A program made the translations under genes and the position numbers. The notes under the pieces were generated by a model. It ran no database searches and was not told where the DNA came from. It was given only the letters and a program-made list of their open reading frames with translations. A stretch of DNA of 11,089 nt from Chromera velia (taxonomy: Eukaryota > Sar > Chromeraceae). Positions 1-7,373 of the stretch are shown in pieces; the first letter of the stretch is position 1; every line of letters starts with the position of its first letter. Location: the NCBI GenBank assembly GCA_018398765.1, contig JAHBMJ010003385.1, positions 1 through 11,089 of the forward strand, in the 5' to 3' direction.

Positions 1-23
1 GGGGGGGGGGGGGGGGGGGGGGG
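1..23. repeat. Homopolymer G run at window edge
   Basis: A run of 23 G opens the window. It may be genuine poly-G, or an assembly edge where sequencing collapsed. Confidence 0.9.
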
Positions 24-128
24 AGACGAGGAGAGCTGTGCGGATTGGGTAAAAAAGCGGAGAAGAAAGACGCAAGAAAGCGAAAAGGCAGAAAGTGCCA
101 TGAACACCCACCCGTCTTCCTCCCATAC

Positions 129-222
129 CTCGCATAGTTCAACGCAAACGCCGCCAGCCTGTCAAGGTAGCTTTCTGCGTCTCCAGCGCTCGTGGGTTGC
201 CACACGGCGGCGGCACTGCAGG
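129..222 (-). CDS. NAA25: NAA25-like exon 16
   Basis: The acceptor is ctttctcatgcag|. C plus CC gives Pro, then 30 codons ending GDAESYLDRLAAFALNYA. The donor is GCGAG|gtatgg, leaving AG. A further acceptor (atccgcacag|, exon from position 35 leftward) would continue the frame as Ser-Ser-Pro-Arg before the poly-G edge, but too little remains to judge. Confidence 0.55.
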
Positions 223-734
223 CTGCATGAGAAAGAAGGCACAGGGAACCACGAAAGGGTGGCGAGCATGCAGAAGACATCAAGATAGGGCTTTTGGAGA
301 AACATGGAGAGAGGGGCTTAAAGAAATCAGGACAGACACAGAAAGAAAGATGGCGAATGTCATTCCCGCTTCGTAGTGCAGACGTTTGTTTCTTTCTCTG
401 GTAACCCCAAAGGAAGCGAAAAATCTATCTTGCCGAGCCGATCCTTCTCTCTCACGAACAAAGAAAGAAAGAACAAAATCTATCTTGCCGAGCCGATCCT
501 TCTCTCTCACGAACAAAGAAAGAAAGAACAAAATCTATCTTGCCGAGCCGATCCTTCTCTCTCACGAACAAAGAAAGAAAGAACAAAATCTATCTTGCCG
601 AGCCGATCCTTCTCTCTCACGAACAAAGAAAGAAAGAACAAAATCAACTTACGGGGTCGTCCAAGCGTAGCGGATGCGGAGGCCAGAATGAGAATTCGGT
701 GAAGCTCCAACTGCTGAAGAGCGCACCGACGCTG

Positions 735-768
<34 letters not shown>

Positions 769-784
769 CACACACACACACATG

Positions 785-829
<45 letters not shown>

Positions 830-832
830 ANA

Positions 833-866
<34 letters not shown>

Positions 867-1278
867 AAGAGAGACAGACAGACAGAGAGACAGAGAGAGA
901 CAGACTGGAGGGACTGACATCCTTCGCGTTCATGGCGGCGTCCCCGACCACCCCTCCCTCCGCCAGCTGGCTTTCAATCTGCAAGGGGTGAAGGAGAGAG
1001 CGCGCAAACAAGAAAGTAACCTGACTGACAGACACACGCTCACACGCACAGACACACGTAGAAATGCCATATATCTGAGGTATGACAGAAAGCAGTCTGA
1101 GCAATTCTTGGGGCAGACTCCCCTGCCACTTTTGTTCCTTCCTCAAAGAGACGGACGTTCACACACCCCCAAAACACTCTGAATGCTGCAATGGCCACTT
1201 GTCCTATCTCTTGCTTCCCCGAATCCCTAACTGACGACCAAAACTTCGCCCTCCCCCTTTCCGAATAAGGTGGGGGCA

Positions 1279-1315
<37 letters not shown>

Positions 1316-4300
1316 AGAGAGAGACTGCTAGACCGACCTCAAATATCTCCTCCAACAGTGCCTGTGCCCTTTGCCTGCCTATCGCTGCCCTCACCCGGAC
1401 GTTGAACTCCTCCTGCCTCCTGTCTCCTCCAGGATGCTTCCCCGTCCCTTGCGCCCCTCCATTCAGACCTCCAGGACTGCCCTTCCCCGCGTTCACAGGG
1501 GGCGACCGTGCGGGACTGGCGGTCACAGAGGAAGGAGGCAAGGGGGAGGATCGTTCCCTCTCTGCAAGGAAGGAGGGAGGGAGGGGGGGAGGGAGGGAGC
1601 GAAACCGGGAAGCGAGGGGGAACATGCCTCGGTGTGGATCCTTTTTCTCTCCATATCTCTCTCCCTATCTCTTCCTTTTTGCCTCTCCGTTGCCTCCGAC
1701 ATTCCCTTTGCGTTCCACTAACCTCCAAGATGTTCATGCATCACAGGATCTATCTTTCTCCTGACGGAATAAACAAATCACAGTCAGGCGGAGTGAAAAA
1801 AATCATTCCCCCAGAAAGAGGCGCAAGAAGGGCGACAAAGGACGCCCTCTCTCAGACATTGTATCTACTTGTATCAATCTCTAACAAGTGACCATTTGCC
1901 TGCTCAGACTCGTCCCCGAGGAGTCCTGCCCCCGTCTCTGCTGAGCTCTCCTTCGCGACCAGGGCAGCAGAGGCAGCAGAGAGACAGTGCGCCATCGCCA
2001 CGAGGGTTGATGCAGAGTTGCCATCGCACCTGAAGGAAGGAGGCCAGAGAGGAAGAAATACTAATAGAACTTCTACGTGGGTACAGTAGGCAGGCGAGTG
2101 AACGCCCCAGACACGAACAGGATCGGATGCACGAGGATGAGAGAGAGAGAGAGACCCCCTCTTTCTATCGCTCTATTGAGCCTCCCCCGTCCCCTCAGAC
2201 ACCAGGCTAAACAGAGAGTAATTTTGGGATTTTCGCGCTGCACCCTTCCTTGACGCACCTTGAAAGGAAATATTTTTTCGCCAACGCAAACGCCACAGCA
2301 AAATTTCCTGCCTGCAGGTTTTTTTGTTGATTGATTGGGGCAGAGGTCAAATAGCGCTGAGATTTGTGGGAAGCATGAAGGGTACGAGAGGGAAGGTTGA
2401 CAAGTGGAGTCTCTTCTCTTCTCTTTTCTTCTCTCTCTTCTTGTGCGAAGAGACCAAAAGATTCATCGACAGAGTCTATTCAGGATCCTTCCTGTCCTTA
2501 TTCGTGCTCTCACTCTCTAAGACCTCAAAACTCGATGATGTTGTCTCGTCGGAAAGAAAACACTTTGACAGCCATATCCCCAATGGACCCAATGGATGAA
2601 CGGCCTCCCTCTGTCCGTGTCTGTGCATGCATTTGGTTTTGTTTTTTGTGTCAGCGACTGCACGCACCTCTGCAAAAAGCTGGATGGGCACAGTGAACAG
2701 CTCCGAGTCCGTCATGCAATAGTGCCTTTGCTTCTGGAAGATATCTGCATACACAGACGTGCACGGGAAAGGATGCTTTTTTCAGGCGGCAATTTGCACG
2801 AAGAAGTTCTGGGTTCACCAAGCCGTAGCAAACTTGCTCAGAAAAGGCGGTGCACAGACCACAACAACACAGAAGAGAAGAGAAGAGAAGAGAAGAGAGG
2901 GGAAGAGAACGGCAGTGACAGCAGCAGAAGAAAAGCGGAAGGAAAGAAACAAAGAAAAAAGAAATTCGGGACCACACAGGATGTTGCCAAAATCCCTCAA
3001 TCACACGACCAAGTCTGAACGACAGACGGATGGATGGAAGGAAGACGGGACCCCCCCTCTCCAATCTGTGACTGACCGACGGCCTCCTCGAAGAGTCTCT
3101 TCAGCCGCAGAATTGACACATGTAGCATCAAAACTGCATTCCATTCATGCACACGCTCGAATTGAATTCTCAGAGTGTTCAAAGACCGAGGCACAAATAG
3201 ACATACGCAAATAAAGAACCAAAGCATTACCCGAGTTACTTACAGACATCCCAGGAGGGAAGGGGTGGAGGCCAATCACCCGAACTCTCAAAAGCTCTCT
3301 CGCTTCTTTTCTAATGGATCCCGCGCTTCCCTTTCTCCCCTCGCCTTGTTTTCATACCAGTTTGCACAGACTCACGCGCATAGTTCCTCTTTCGCTCAAA
3401 GTAAGCAGCTGGAGGCAATTTGCCCTGAACGACCGTCTCCACATCTGCACACATTCATTCGCATTCAAAAACAAAAGAAAAAAAGGAAAACCATCACACA
3501 TGTGAACACACAGAGAGAAAAAAAAGACGGGTAGGGTGGAAAGCGATAAAGAGCATTATCAAACAGATGAAGATGGATGTACCAGCTGCTCTCAGACAAA
3601 GAAACAGAAAGACGAAGGGACACAAGTGCCTCTCCTCTCTCTTTCGTGCTGGTTTGTTTCCTCGTCACTGTCTCCCACACAAGAAAGAAAGACGGCGAGT
3701 TGAAGGGGGAAACAATTCAGGGGCCGTTCGGCCGGGGTCACCCGTCGAACACAATGCAGGGAGGGACCTCTGTTGCTTTCGTACTCGGATAAATTTTGTG
3801 AATACTTTCACCGACCAACCCGTGTACTGCGCCTTTGACAGTAACATGATGCCCAGGTCGAGAGATCGTGCGTTGGAGGGGTCGGTGGCCTGTCGGGGGT
3901 TGGGGGGAGGGGCAGGGAGGAGACAGTTTGCATAGGCACGAATCTTAGAAAAGGTGGGACGCAAAGAGGCAGAGGAAGGGAGAAACTTAGAGCAAGAGAA
4001 GCGCAGAAAAGAGAACGCAAAAAGAGAGAGAGCCTCAGGCTGTTGAGAAAGAAGCAAGGAAGCAAGAAGCAATAGAGAAGGACTTTCATGTTTCTCACAC
4101 AAGGTCGAAAAAAAGAGAGCCTCAGCCCGTCTTCCTGCATCTCTCCCTCTCTCACACACACAGAGGGAGAGAGAGAGACGGACCTGAAGGATGATTGCCA
4201 TGATGGTCCACCTAAGGTATTTGGTCTTTGCGGTCTTTTTGAACAGCCGCATGCCGACCTGCTGCTGTTTGATGGCAGCAGCGTCTCTCACGAGGCATTG

Positions 4301-4320
4301 GAAAGTGCTGGTGCCTGTTT

Positions 4321-4388
<68 letters not shown>

Positions 4389-5484
4389 CAGAAGTATAAA
4401 AGCAAAGGCAAGAGGAGGAGGCGACGTCTCTCAGCAGAAGATGGGATAGAGAGAGAGAAAGCAAAGGGGGGCTGACGAAACCCCAAAAGTCGAAGGGGGC
4501 AAAATGGGTGCTGCAGAATTGCAAAGCAAGAAGGTGGACAAAAAAAGAAAGTGGGTCCAGGAGAGGGACAAAGAAGTGAAAGAAGGAAGGTCACCCTCCC
4601 ATCCCGAGAGCCAAAGGAAGCAAATGGCTCCGTCCTCCCTAACTCACATACTCACTCATTCACTGACTGACTGACTGACTGACCGAGCTCTTCGCTGTCC
4701 GGGTGTTGTTGCCATGCGTTGTCAAAGAGCTTCGTCGCTTCATCATCTGCACATGAAGAGAGAAAAATCAACGCAAGTCCGGCTCCTCATCTCTCTTCCT
4801 CTGTCTCTTTCTCACCTCCCGCGTGCGCACGCACTCTTCCACGTACGCCCAGAGGGAGGGGGGAAGGAGAGGGGGGGGACAGGTGAGGGCCAATACGCAC
4901 GTGCGGTTACACAGACACAAACGCTTATAGTCAGATAGATACGTAGAAAGCCAAACACGAACTCCCGTTTCCGTCTCCGCATCCGGACACCCAATCGAAA
5001 TTTCGACAGGCGGATCGACACACTCAATCCGTCCCCGGGAAGCCGCTCGTACCTCTCAACTGACAATCTCATACTGCAACACACGAATGCAGCCTGTCAA
5101 GGCAGACTGAGATAGAGACTGAGAGACTGACTGACTGACACATGCGCTCAGCCCCGTAGACGACGAGGAGGGCTTCGAGGACGTCTGTGTCTGCAGGCTT
5201 CGTCTCTCCTACCTCCGCTGCCAGCTGCAGAAAGAGCAGAGCGAGGACACAGAAAGGTTATCGAAAAAAGGAAAAATCAGAAGACAAGGCACATAGGAGA
5301 GCTTCCTTCTCACCTGGATCGCCTGCTTGACTTGCCCCGATCTGTGGAGGACCACAGCCTTCAGTGCCCTCCCGAGGCAGTCGTCGGGTTTCTTCGAGAG
5401 GAGAGTTCCGATCAGTTTCAGGGCATTGCGATGGTTGCCATTGTCAATGGCATCGTAGATTGCCCGGTGCTTGTTGGTAGCCAT
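129..5484 (-). CDS. NAA25: NAA25/Mdm20-like NatB auxiliary subunit, multi-exon, 3' end off window
   Basis: This is a spliced gene read leftward. NAA25/Mdm20 is the TPR-type auxiliary subunit of the cytosolic NatB complex. It anchors the catalytic subunit NAA20 to ribosomes, and NatB acetylates nascent Met-Asp/Glu/Asn/Gln N-termini. Proposed exons (plus coordinates): 5314-5484, 5140-5224, 4684-4746, 4184-4314, about 3812-3889, about 3541-3590, 3376-3444, about 3280-3305, 3077-3155, 2668-2744, 2259-2311, 1893-2029, 1338-1561, 919-978, 653-731 and 129-222. Exons 1-4 align with animal NAA25 nearly without gaps. From exon 9 to exon 16 every junction is phase-compatible, giving about 490 codons, roughly half the length of human NAA25. 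No stop is reached, so the C-terminus lies left of the window. Identity is firm for the N-terminus. The downstream exons are assigned by splice signals, open frame and collinearity, and some exons may be missing. I compared with the family from memory, not by search. Confidence 0.8.
420..645. repeat. 55-bp tandem satellite, 4.1 copies, inside intron 15
   Basis: Unit starts (TGCCGAGCCGATCC) fall at 431, 486, 541 and 596, a period of exactly 55 bp, with copies essentially identical. The array lies in the intron between exons 15 and 16 of the NAA25-like gene. On the sense strand it supplies C/T-rich sequence. The unit carries no stop on the plus strand, and 55 is one more than a multiple of 3, so several overlapping reading frames stay open through it. 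These are artefacts, not genes. Confidence 0.95.
653..731 (-). CDS. NAA25: NAA25-like exon 15
   Basis: The acceptor is the end of a TG microsatellite (tgtgtgtgcag|). The donor CCCC|gtaagt is a perfect consensus. In phase 0 from exon 14 it reads RRCALQQLELHRILILASAS then ATLGRP, a helical segment, and leaves C. Confidence 0.6.
735..903. repeat. Compound microsatellite (CA)n-(CT)n-(CA)n-(GA)n filling intron 14
   Basis: CA runs at 735-782, CT at 785-804, CA at 805-850 with the only undetermined base at 831, then GA and GACA units to about 903. It takes up most of the 187-nt intron between exons 14 and 15. On the sense strand it ends as TG repeats directly against the exon 15 acceptor. Confidence 0.97.
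919..978 (-). CDS. NAA25: NAA25-like exon 14
   Basis: The acceptor is ttcaccccttgcag| and the donor is GGAT|gtcagtcc. The 20 codons IESQLAEGGVVGDAAMNAKD are the only one of three frames open across the exon. It is phase 0 at both ends, so it joins exon 13 directly. Confidence 0.55.
1280..1324. repeat. (AC)n-(GA)n microsatellite in intron 13
   Basis: A run of AC dinucleotides passes into GA. It lies close to the donor end of the intron that follows exon 13. Confidence 0.95.
1338..1561 (-). CDS. NAA25: NAA25-like exon 13 (disordered linker plus charged helix)
   Basis: The acceptor tccttccttgcag| has a long C/T tract and is phase-compatible with exon 12 (G plus AG gives Glu). The first 47 or so codons are Pro/Ser/Gly-rich and likely disordered. 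The last 25 or so are helical (EEFNVRVRAAIGRQRAQALL). The spacing EE....R.R recalls family EEETLWLRIRSL, which also follows a disordered stretch. There are two phase-0 donors: after 1338 (gtcggt), and after 1395 (gtgagg, nearer consensus), which would shorten the helix. Confidence 0.55.
1893..2029 (-). CDS. NAA25: NAA25-like exon 12
   Basis: A strong acceptor follows a pyrimidine-rich run ending ccttccttcag|. AG plus G makes Arg, then 45 codons. The core TLVAMAHCLSAASAALVAKE is helical, and the tail is acidic and small-residue rich. The region may correspond to the family segment with LLAVHALIDVW. It leaves one G before gtcact. An alternative donor lies earlier, at GACGA|gtctga. Confidence 0.55.
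2259..2311 (-). CDS. NAA25: NAA25-like exon 11
   Basis: The acceptor aacctgcag| is in phase 0 with exon 10. The 17 codons AGNFAVAFALAKKYFLS form an amphipathic helix, as expected for the TPR superhelix. The donor is CAAG|gtgcgt, leaving AG. A second acceptor four bases on gives another open frame but a less helix-like peptide. Confidence 0.55.
2397..2440. repeat. CT/TTCTC-rich low-complexity tract in intron 10
   Basis: An irregular run of ctctt and cttct units on the plus strand, within the intron between exons 10 and 11. No exon is seen in it. Confidence 0.7.
2668..2744 (-). CDS. NAA25: NAA25-like exon 10
   Basis: The acceptor gtgtatgcag| is phase-compatible with exon 9: G plus AT gives Asp. 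The 25 codons run from IFQKQRHYCMTDSELF to PIQLFAE. The pattern F.K then C..D.. then F resembles the family segment YFKKFGDKPCCFTDLKVF. The donor is GAG|gtgcgtg in phase 0. Compared with the animal protein, about 50 residues before it are absent, either lost or in an undetected exon. Confidence 0.6.
2871..2900. repeat. (GAAGA)n low-complexity tract in intron 9
   Basis: Repeated agaag units on the plus strand give a polypyrimidine run on the sense strand of the NAA25-like gene, between exons 9 and 10. Confidence 0.8.
3077..3155 (-). CDS. NAA25: NAA25-like exon 9, with possible 26-nt microexon 8 upstream
   Basis: The codons RVHEWNAVLMLHVSILRLKR then LFEEAV place Trp, RL and EEA like the family segment DDWQFYLTYFDSVFRLIEEA. 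The donor is GTCG|gtcagtca, again a GTCA repeat. An alternative acceptor gives a start at 3168. To reach exon 7 in frame, a microexon at about 3280-3305 (QARELLRVR, donor gtgatt) is needed. Its acceptor lacks a pyrimidine tract, so that part is weak. Confidence 0.55.
3376..3444 (-). CDS. NAA25: NAA25-like exon 7
   Basis: The acceptor is aatgtgtgcag|. After two leading bases come 22 codons beginning VETVVQGKLPPAAYFERKRN. The VVQGKL core matches family VIRGKLGEKL, and the ERKRN run matches SRENK further on. The donor GCGC|gtgagt is close to consensus. The exon leaves one base (C). Confidence 0.65.
3541..3590 (-). CDS. NAA25: Possible NAA25-like exon 6 (borders unresolved)
   Basis: A strong pyrimidine tract ends in ctgag or gagagcag. 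It is followed by codons SSWYIHLHLFDNALYRF, which could fill the position of family segment ELYYMILERLGKYQEAL. No convincing donor that keeps the frame into exon 7 is visible, so either the 3' border or the exon itself may be wrong. Confidence 0.35.
3812..3889 (-). CDS. NAA25: NAA25-like exon 5 (donor uncertain)
   Basis: The acceptor ccccgacag| follows a C-rich tract and is in phase 0 with exon 4. The codons read ATDPSNARSLDLGIMLLSKA then QYTG. The helix RSLDLGIMLLSKA fits the family's LPLAERMVEKM helix, which follows the conserved FW..SL..Q motif. Three donors are available: after 3820 (gttggt), after 3816 (gtcggt) and after 3812 (gtgaaa). The sequence alone does not decide between them. Confidence 0.65.
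4184..4314 (-). CDS. NAA25: NAA25-like exon 4
   Basis: The acceptor gaaaacag| lies just below a long GT tract. G plus GC gives Gly, then 43 codons. Segments RDAAAIKQQQVGMRLFKK and YLRWTIMAIILQ align without gaps to animal RVGEYKKMQQAGMALYK and YYFWSVMSLIMQ. The exon ends CAG|gtccgtc in phase 0. An internal donor (TTAG|gtggac) is possible but would remove the conserved WTIMAIILQ segment. Confidence 0.88.
4325..4385. repeat. (AC)n microsatellite in intron 3, next to exon 4 acceptor
   Basis: A CA run with a single T interruption at 4356. On the sense strand it is a GT tract ending about 10 bases upstream of the exon 4 acceptor. Confidence 0.97.
4664..4683. repeat. (TGAC)5 repeat forming the intron 3 donor
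   Basis: Five perfect TGAC units on the plus strand, read as (GTCA)5 on the sense strand. The first GT is the splice donor after exon 3. Confidence 0.85.
4684..4746 (-). CDS. NAA25: NAA25-like exon 3
   Basis: The acceptor is tcatgtgcag|. The leading AT joins the T of exon 2 to make a Tyr codon, followed by DEATKLFDNAWQQHPDSEEL. This aligns base-for-base in length with the animal segment VTKLYEAAVKKVPNSEE, with TKL and SEE identical. The exon leaves one base (G) before a donor that is the first of five GTCA units. Confidence 0.85.
5128..5139. repeat. (TGAC)3 repeat forming the intron 2 donor
   Basis: Three TGAC units on the plus strand, (GTCA)3 in sense, start exactly at the donor after exon 2. 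Confidence 0.85.
5140..5224 (-). CDS. NAA25: NAA25-like exon 2
   Basis: The acceptor is tctttctgcag| after a pyrimidine-rich tract, in phase 0 with exon 1. The 28 codons begin LAAEVGETKPADTDVLEALL and continue VVYGAERM. They align with the animal stretch beginning LAQEV and ending in LTILY. The exon leaves one base (T) before the donor |gtcagtcag, which lies inside a GTCA tetranucleotide repeat. A donor three bases upstream (gtgtca) would break the frame of exon 3, so the GTCA donor is preferred. Confidence 0.85.
5314..5484 (-). CDS. NAA25: NAA25-like exon 1 (start codon, residues 1-57)
   Basis: The start ATG is at 5484-5482 with purine at -3 and G at +4, a good initiation context. Residues 8-18 (RAIYDAIDNGN) match the family signature PIYDYLDNGN. 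Further on, GRALKAVVLHRSGQVKQAIQ matches the animal segment with LKAIGLQRTGKQEEAF. This is the first TPR-like helical pair. The exon ends exactly on CAG|gtgagaag, a consensus donor, in phase 0. Without splicing, the frame runs into low-complexity sequence with no family similarity. Confidence 0.9.
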
Positions 5485-6069
5485 GCTGGCTGCTTCTTCT
5501 CTCGTCTCTGAACAATAGCCGTCTCTGCATGCGACAAATCTCGCTCCTCAGATGTCTTCAAGCAGCTGAGCGCCACGCTACTTGCTGTGCACTCAGAGCT
5601 CCCACTGGCTGGACACACTCAGCGTGAAGACACACTGTCAGTATCATAAACCTGTATGGACGCGATGAATGGAACGCGACAAAAGTATACCCGCTCCTTG
5701 AGGGGTATTAATCGCGATTCTGCATGCATGGGAGACGGCATGCATGTACGTGGAGGGAGCGAAGCGTGTTCGCACGGAGCTCTCCGCCCGCGGGGGGCAC
5801 TTGCACCATCTTCTAGCACACCGCGCGTCAGAAAAACGGTTTTAGCTCCACCTTCACTCGATCTTCTTCGCAAGGGCACGCCCTTCAAAATTAGCTACTG
5901 CTCTGTGTCTGCTGTTTATATGTGAAGTGAACTGTACGGTGCCTGTAGTGCTACCACCCTGTATGCTTATCAAGACTTCGACCTGCTCAGGTGGTTGTTT
6001 GATGATTCGATGGTAAATTCAGTGAGTCAGCCTGTCACGTTCTCTTTGCACTGCTCTTCCCTTACCAAG
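5485..6069. promoter_or_regulatory. Divergent intergenic region, probable shared promoter and 5' leaders
   Basis: This stretch separates the minus-strand NAA25-like start from the plus-strand ankyrin start. Its open frames show no recognisable protein. Two copies of GCATGCATG occur at 5722-5730 and 5738-5746, 16 bp apart. TGCATGCA-type sites are known as ApiAP2 targets in apicomplexans, so a regulatory role is possible if the host is a related alveolate. I do not see a convincing TATA box. Confidence 0.5.
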
Positions 6070-6204
6070 ATGTCGACAAGAAACGCAGCAGCTCTCGCTG
6101 CCGTCCGGGAAGAGCTGGAGGCTGTGGCTGTGAGTTTCTTGGAGGTTGCCGGGATGGTCCGAAACATGGAAAGGATTTGGGGGACCTACAATTTCCCTCC
6201 TGTC

Positions 6205-6223
6205 AGTAACGGTTAGTAACGGT
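6205..6223 (+). repeat. 10-bp tandem duplication causing frameshift 1
   Basis: AGTAACGGT occurs at 6205-6213 and 6215-6223, with T between. The extra unit creates an in-frame TAG at 6214-6216. Deleting one unit reads PPVSNGEGDRSASDSD without a break. Confidence 0.85.
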
Positions 6224-6378
6224 GAGGGGGACAGGTCTGCCTCCGATTCAGATTCGGGGCCTGGCCTCCCCCCTCATCCACCAGCTACTGCCGCTGCTGC
6301 GGACGCCCCTAAGGCTCCTGTGGTGCCCCTTCAGGAGAGTGCTGCCCTTGCAGAGCTGAGGAAGCAGGTGGAGATAAT

Positions 6379-6396
6379 GAGGAAGGTAGAGGAAGG
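6379..6396 (+). repeat. 10-bp tandem duplication causing frameshift 2
   Basis: GAGGAAGG occurs at 6379-6386 and 6389-6396, with TA between. Deleting one unit reads VEIMRKGARVQLNSIMNAQ in one frame, linking the linker to the pre-ankyrin segment. Confidence 0.75.
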
Positions 6397-6422
6397 GGGC
6401 TAGAGTACAACTAAACAGCATC

Positions 6423-6836
6423 ATGAACGCCCAGTACTGCATAGACCTCTCACCGCTGCTCGCGTGTGATATCAGGAACGTGATTCGGTCTTTTACGCCC
6501 ATTGGGGCAGATCAGCTGTACGAGACGCTTGAGGAATTTTTTGAAGCAGAGGAGGGGGAGGAGAGAAGGGCAAAAAGGGAGGACCTGGCCCTTCTCCTTC
6601 ATGTGGGTGCGGATGTAGACGGGTTCATCAACAATAATATAGTGCTGATAAAGGCTGTGCTAGCAACGAGCCTTGAAGCAACAAAAATATTAGTGGAAGC
6701 AGGGGTAGGGGTTGGTGTGAGGGATTCCGATGGAGACTCTCTCCTGCACATGTCAGGGATTGCGTTTGAGATTACAGAGTTTCTGGTCTCCTGTGGGGCG
6801 GACGTGAATCGCGGCCCATCCACTCTAAAAAAATTG
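6423..6836 (+). pseudogene. Ankyrin block 1 (open segment before a GT donor)
   Basis: This segment is open throughout, with ankyrin-like units LALLLHVGADVDGFINNN, ATKILVEAGVGVGVRDSDGD and EITEFLVSCGADVN. It ends at TTG|gtaagg, a strong donor-like site in phase 0. Reading through it meets a stop at 6871. Confidence 0.65.
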
Positions 6837-7070
6837 GTAAGGGGTCTTCAGCTCAGGAATATTTGGTATTGAAGCCTAGAGAAAATCAGCCTTCGATGGG
6901 TCAGATGTTTTGATTTCAGCAGTGTTTTTTGCCTTATTTGAGCCTTTATGGGAAAGTTTAGTAAGAGAGGGGCAAAAAAGGGAAAATTTGATAGGGGTCT
7001 TAAAGTTTTGGTACTAAAAATTCCCAAGTGGATGGACCGCAACGTGAATGCAGAGAACCGATTCGGGTAG
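6837..7070 (+). other. Possible intron in the ankyrin gene (GT..AG, 234 nt)
   Basis: The donor gtaagg is strong. A frame-preserving acceptor would be gggtag| at 7070, giving LKKL joined to QPLLGATQDN. That acceptor has no pyrimidine tract. The sequence just before it (NVNAENRFG) fits the ankyrin consensus and looks coding, which suggests the true acceptor is further left and TAG 7068-7070 is a nonsense codon. Confidence 0.4.
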
Positions 7071-7362
7071 CAGCCCCTTTTGGGAGCTACACAAGATAAC
7101 TTGACAGATCTGATCGGTTTGTATCTGCAATACGGTGCAGCCATCAATGCAGCAGATGAGGAGGGGGACACGGCCCTCCATATGGCTGCTATAACAGGTC
7201 AAAGAGATGTAGCACAGCTACTCTTTAACCACGGTACTGACTGTGATATAACGAACAAAAAAGGGTCGACGCCACTCCTTGGCACAGTTATTGGGTACAA
7301 TGATGCCCCAACCAACCACAGAGACGTGGCCGAGCTTCTCATTTCTCGTGGGGCGAATATCA
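7071..7362 (+). pseudogene. Ankyrin block 2 (two to three repeats)
   Basis: Frame-open repeats contain LIGLYLQYGAAINAADEEGD, TALHMAAITGQRDVAQLLF and HRDVAELLISRGANIN, with the usual TPL/ALH.AA and LL..GA.. signatures. The block ends at the third frameshift. Confidence 0.75.
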
Positions 7363-7373
7363 ATACCATATAC
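7363..7373 (+). repeat. Imperfect 7-bp duplication at frameshift 3
   Basis: ATAC at 7363-7366 and 7370-7373 are separated by CAT. Removing seven bases gives GANINTLANFTGSSILQQTA in one frame. The repeat is short, so its origin as a duplication is less certain than for the other sites. Confidence 0.4.

Noticed and set aside
420-645. CRISPR-like array
   Set aside because: The copies are contiguous, with no unique spacers, and the context is a eukaryotic intron.
376-702. Overlapping repetitive open frames on both strands
   Set aside because: They arise from the 55-bp satellite, whose length is not a multiple of three and whose unit carries no stop. No frame has a family resemblance.
1040-1200. 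Possible extra exon between exons 13 and 14 (minus frames with VAIAAFRVFWG or LPQELLRLLSVIPQ)
   Set aside because: Exons 13 and 14 already join in phase 0, and no pair of splice sites gives a single clean reading. It could still be an alternative exon.
540-1309. Frames rich in His-Thr or Val-Cys alternation
   Set aside because: These are translations of CA/GT and GA/CT microsatellites.
3665-4594. Long minus-strand open frame of 309 codons
   Set aside because: It contains exons 4 and 5 of the NAA25-like gene, but the rest is CT/GT repeat and pyrimidine-rich intron read through by chance. Splicing explains it better.
4812-5084. Alternative exon 3 from the acceptor tgttgcag at about 5064 (peptide with VERYERLPGD)
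   Set aside because: It aligns poorly. The exon at 4684-4746 matches the family residue for residue and fits the phase.
5418-5618. Minus-strand open frame over the NAA25-like start
   Set aside because: It is an out-of-frame overlap of exon 1 and its leader. The exon 1 frame carries the conserved protein.
5656-5925. Plus-strand open frame of 89 codons in the divergent gap
   Set aside because: It has no recognisable domain or good start context, and the opposite strand is open too. It is more likely promoter and leader DNA.
6379-6396. A 10-nt GT..AG micro-intron (gtagaggaag) at frameshift 2
   Set aside because: The other shift sites cannot be cut as GT..AG, and 10 nt is shorter than any spliceosomal intron I know of. 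A duplication explains all the sites.
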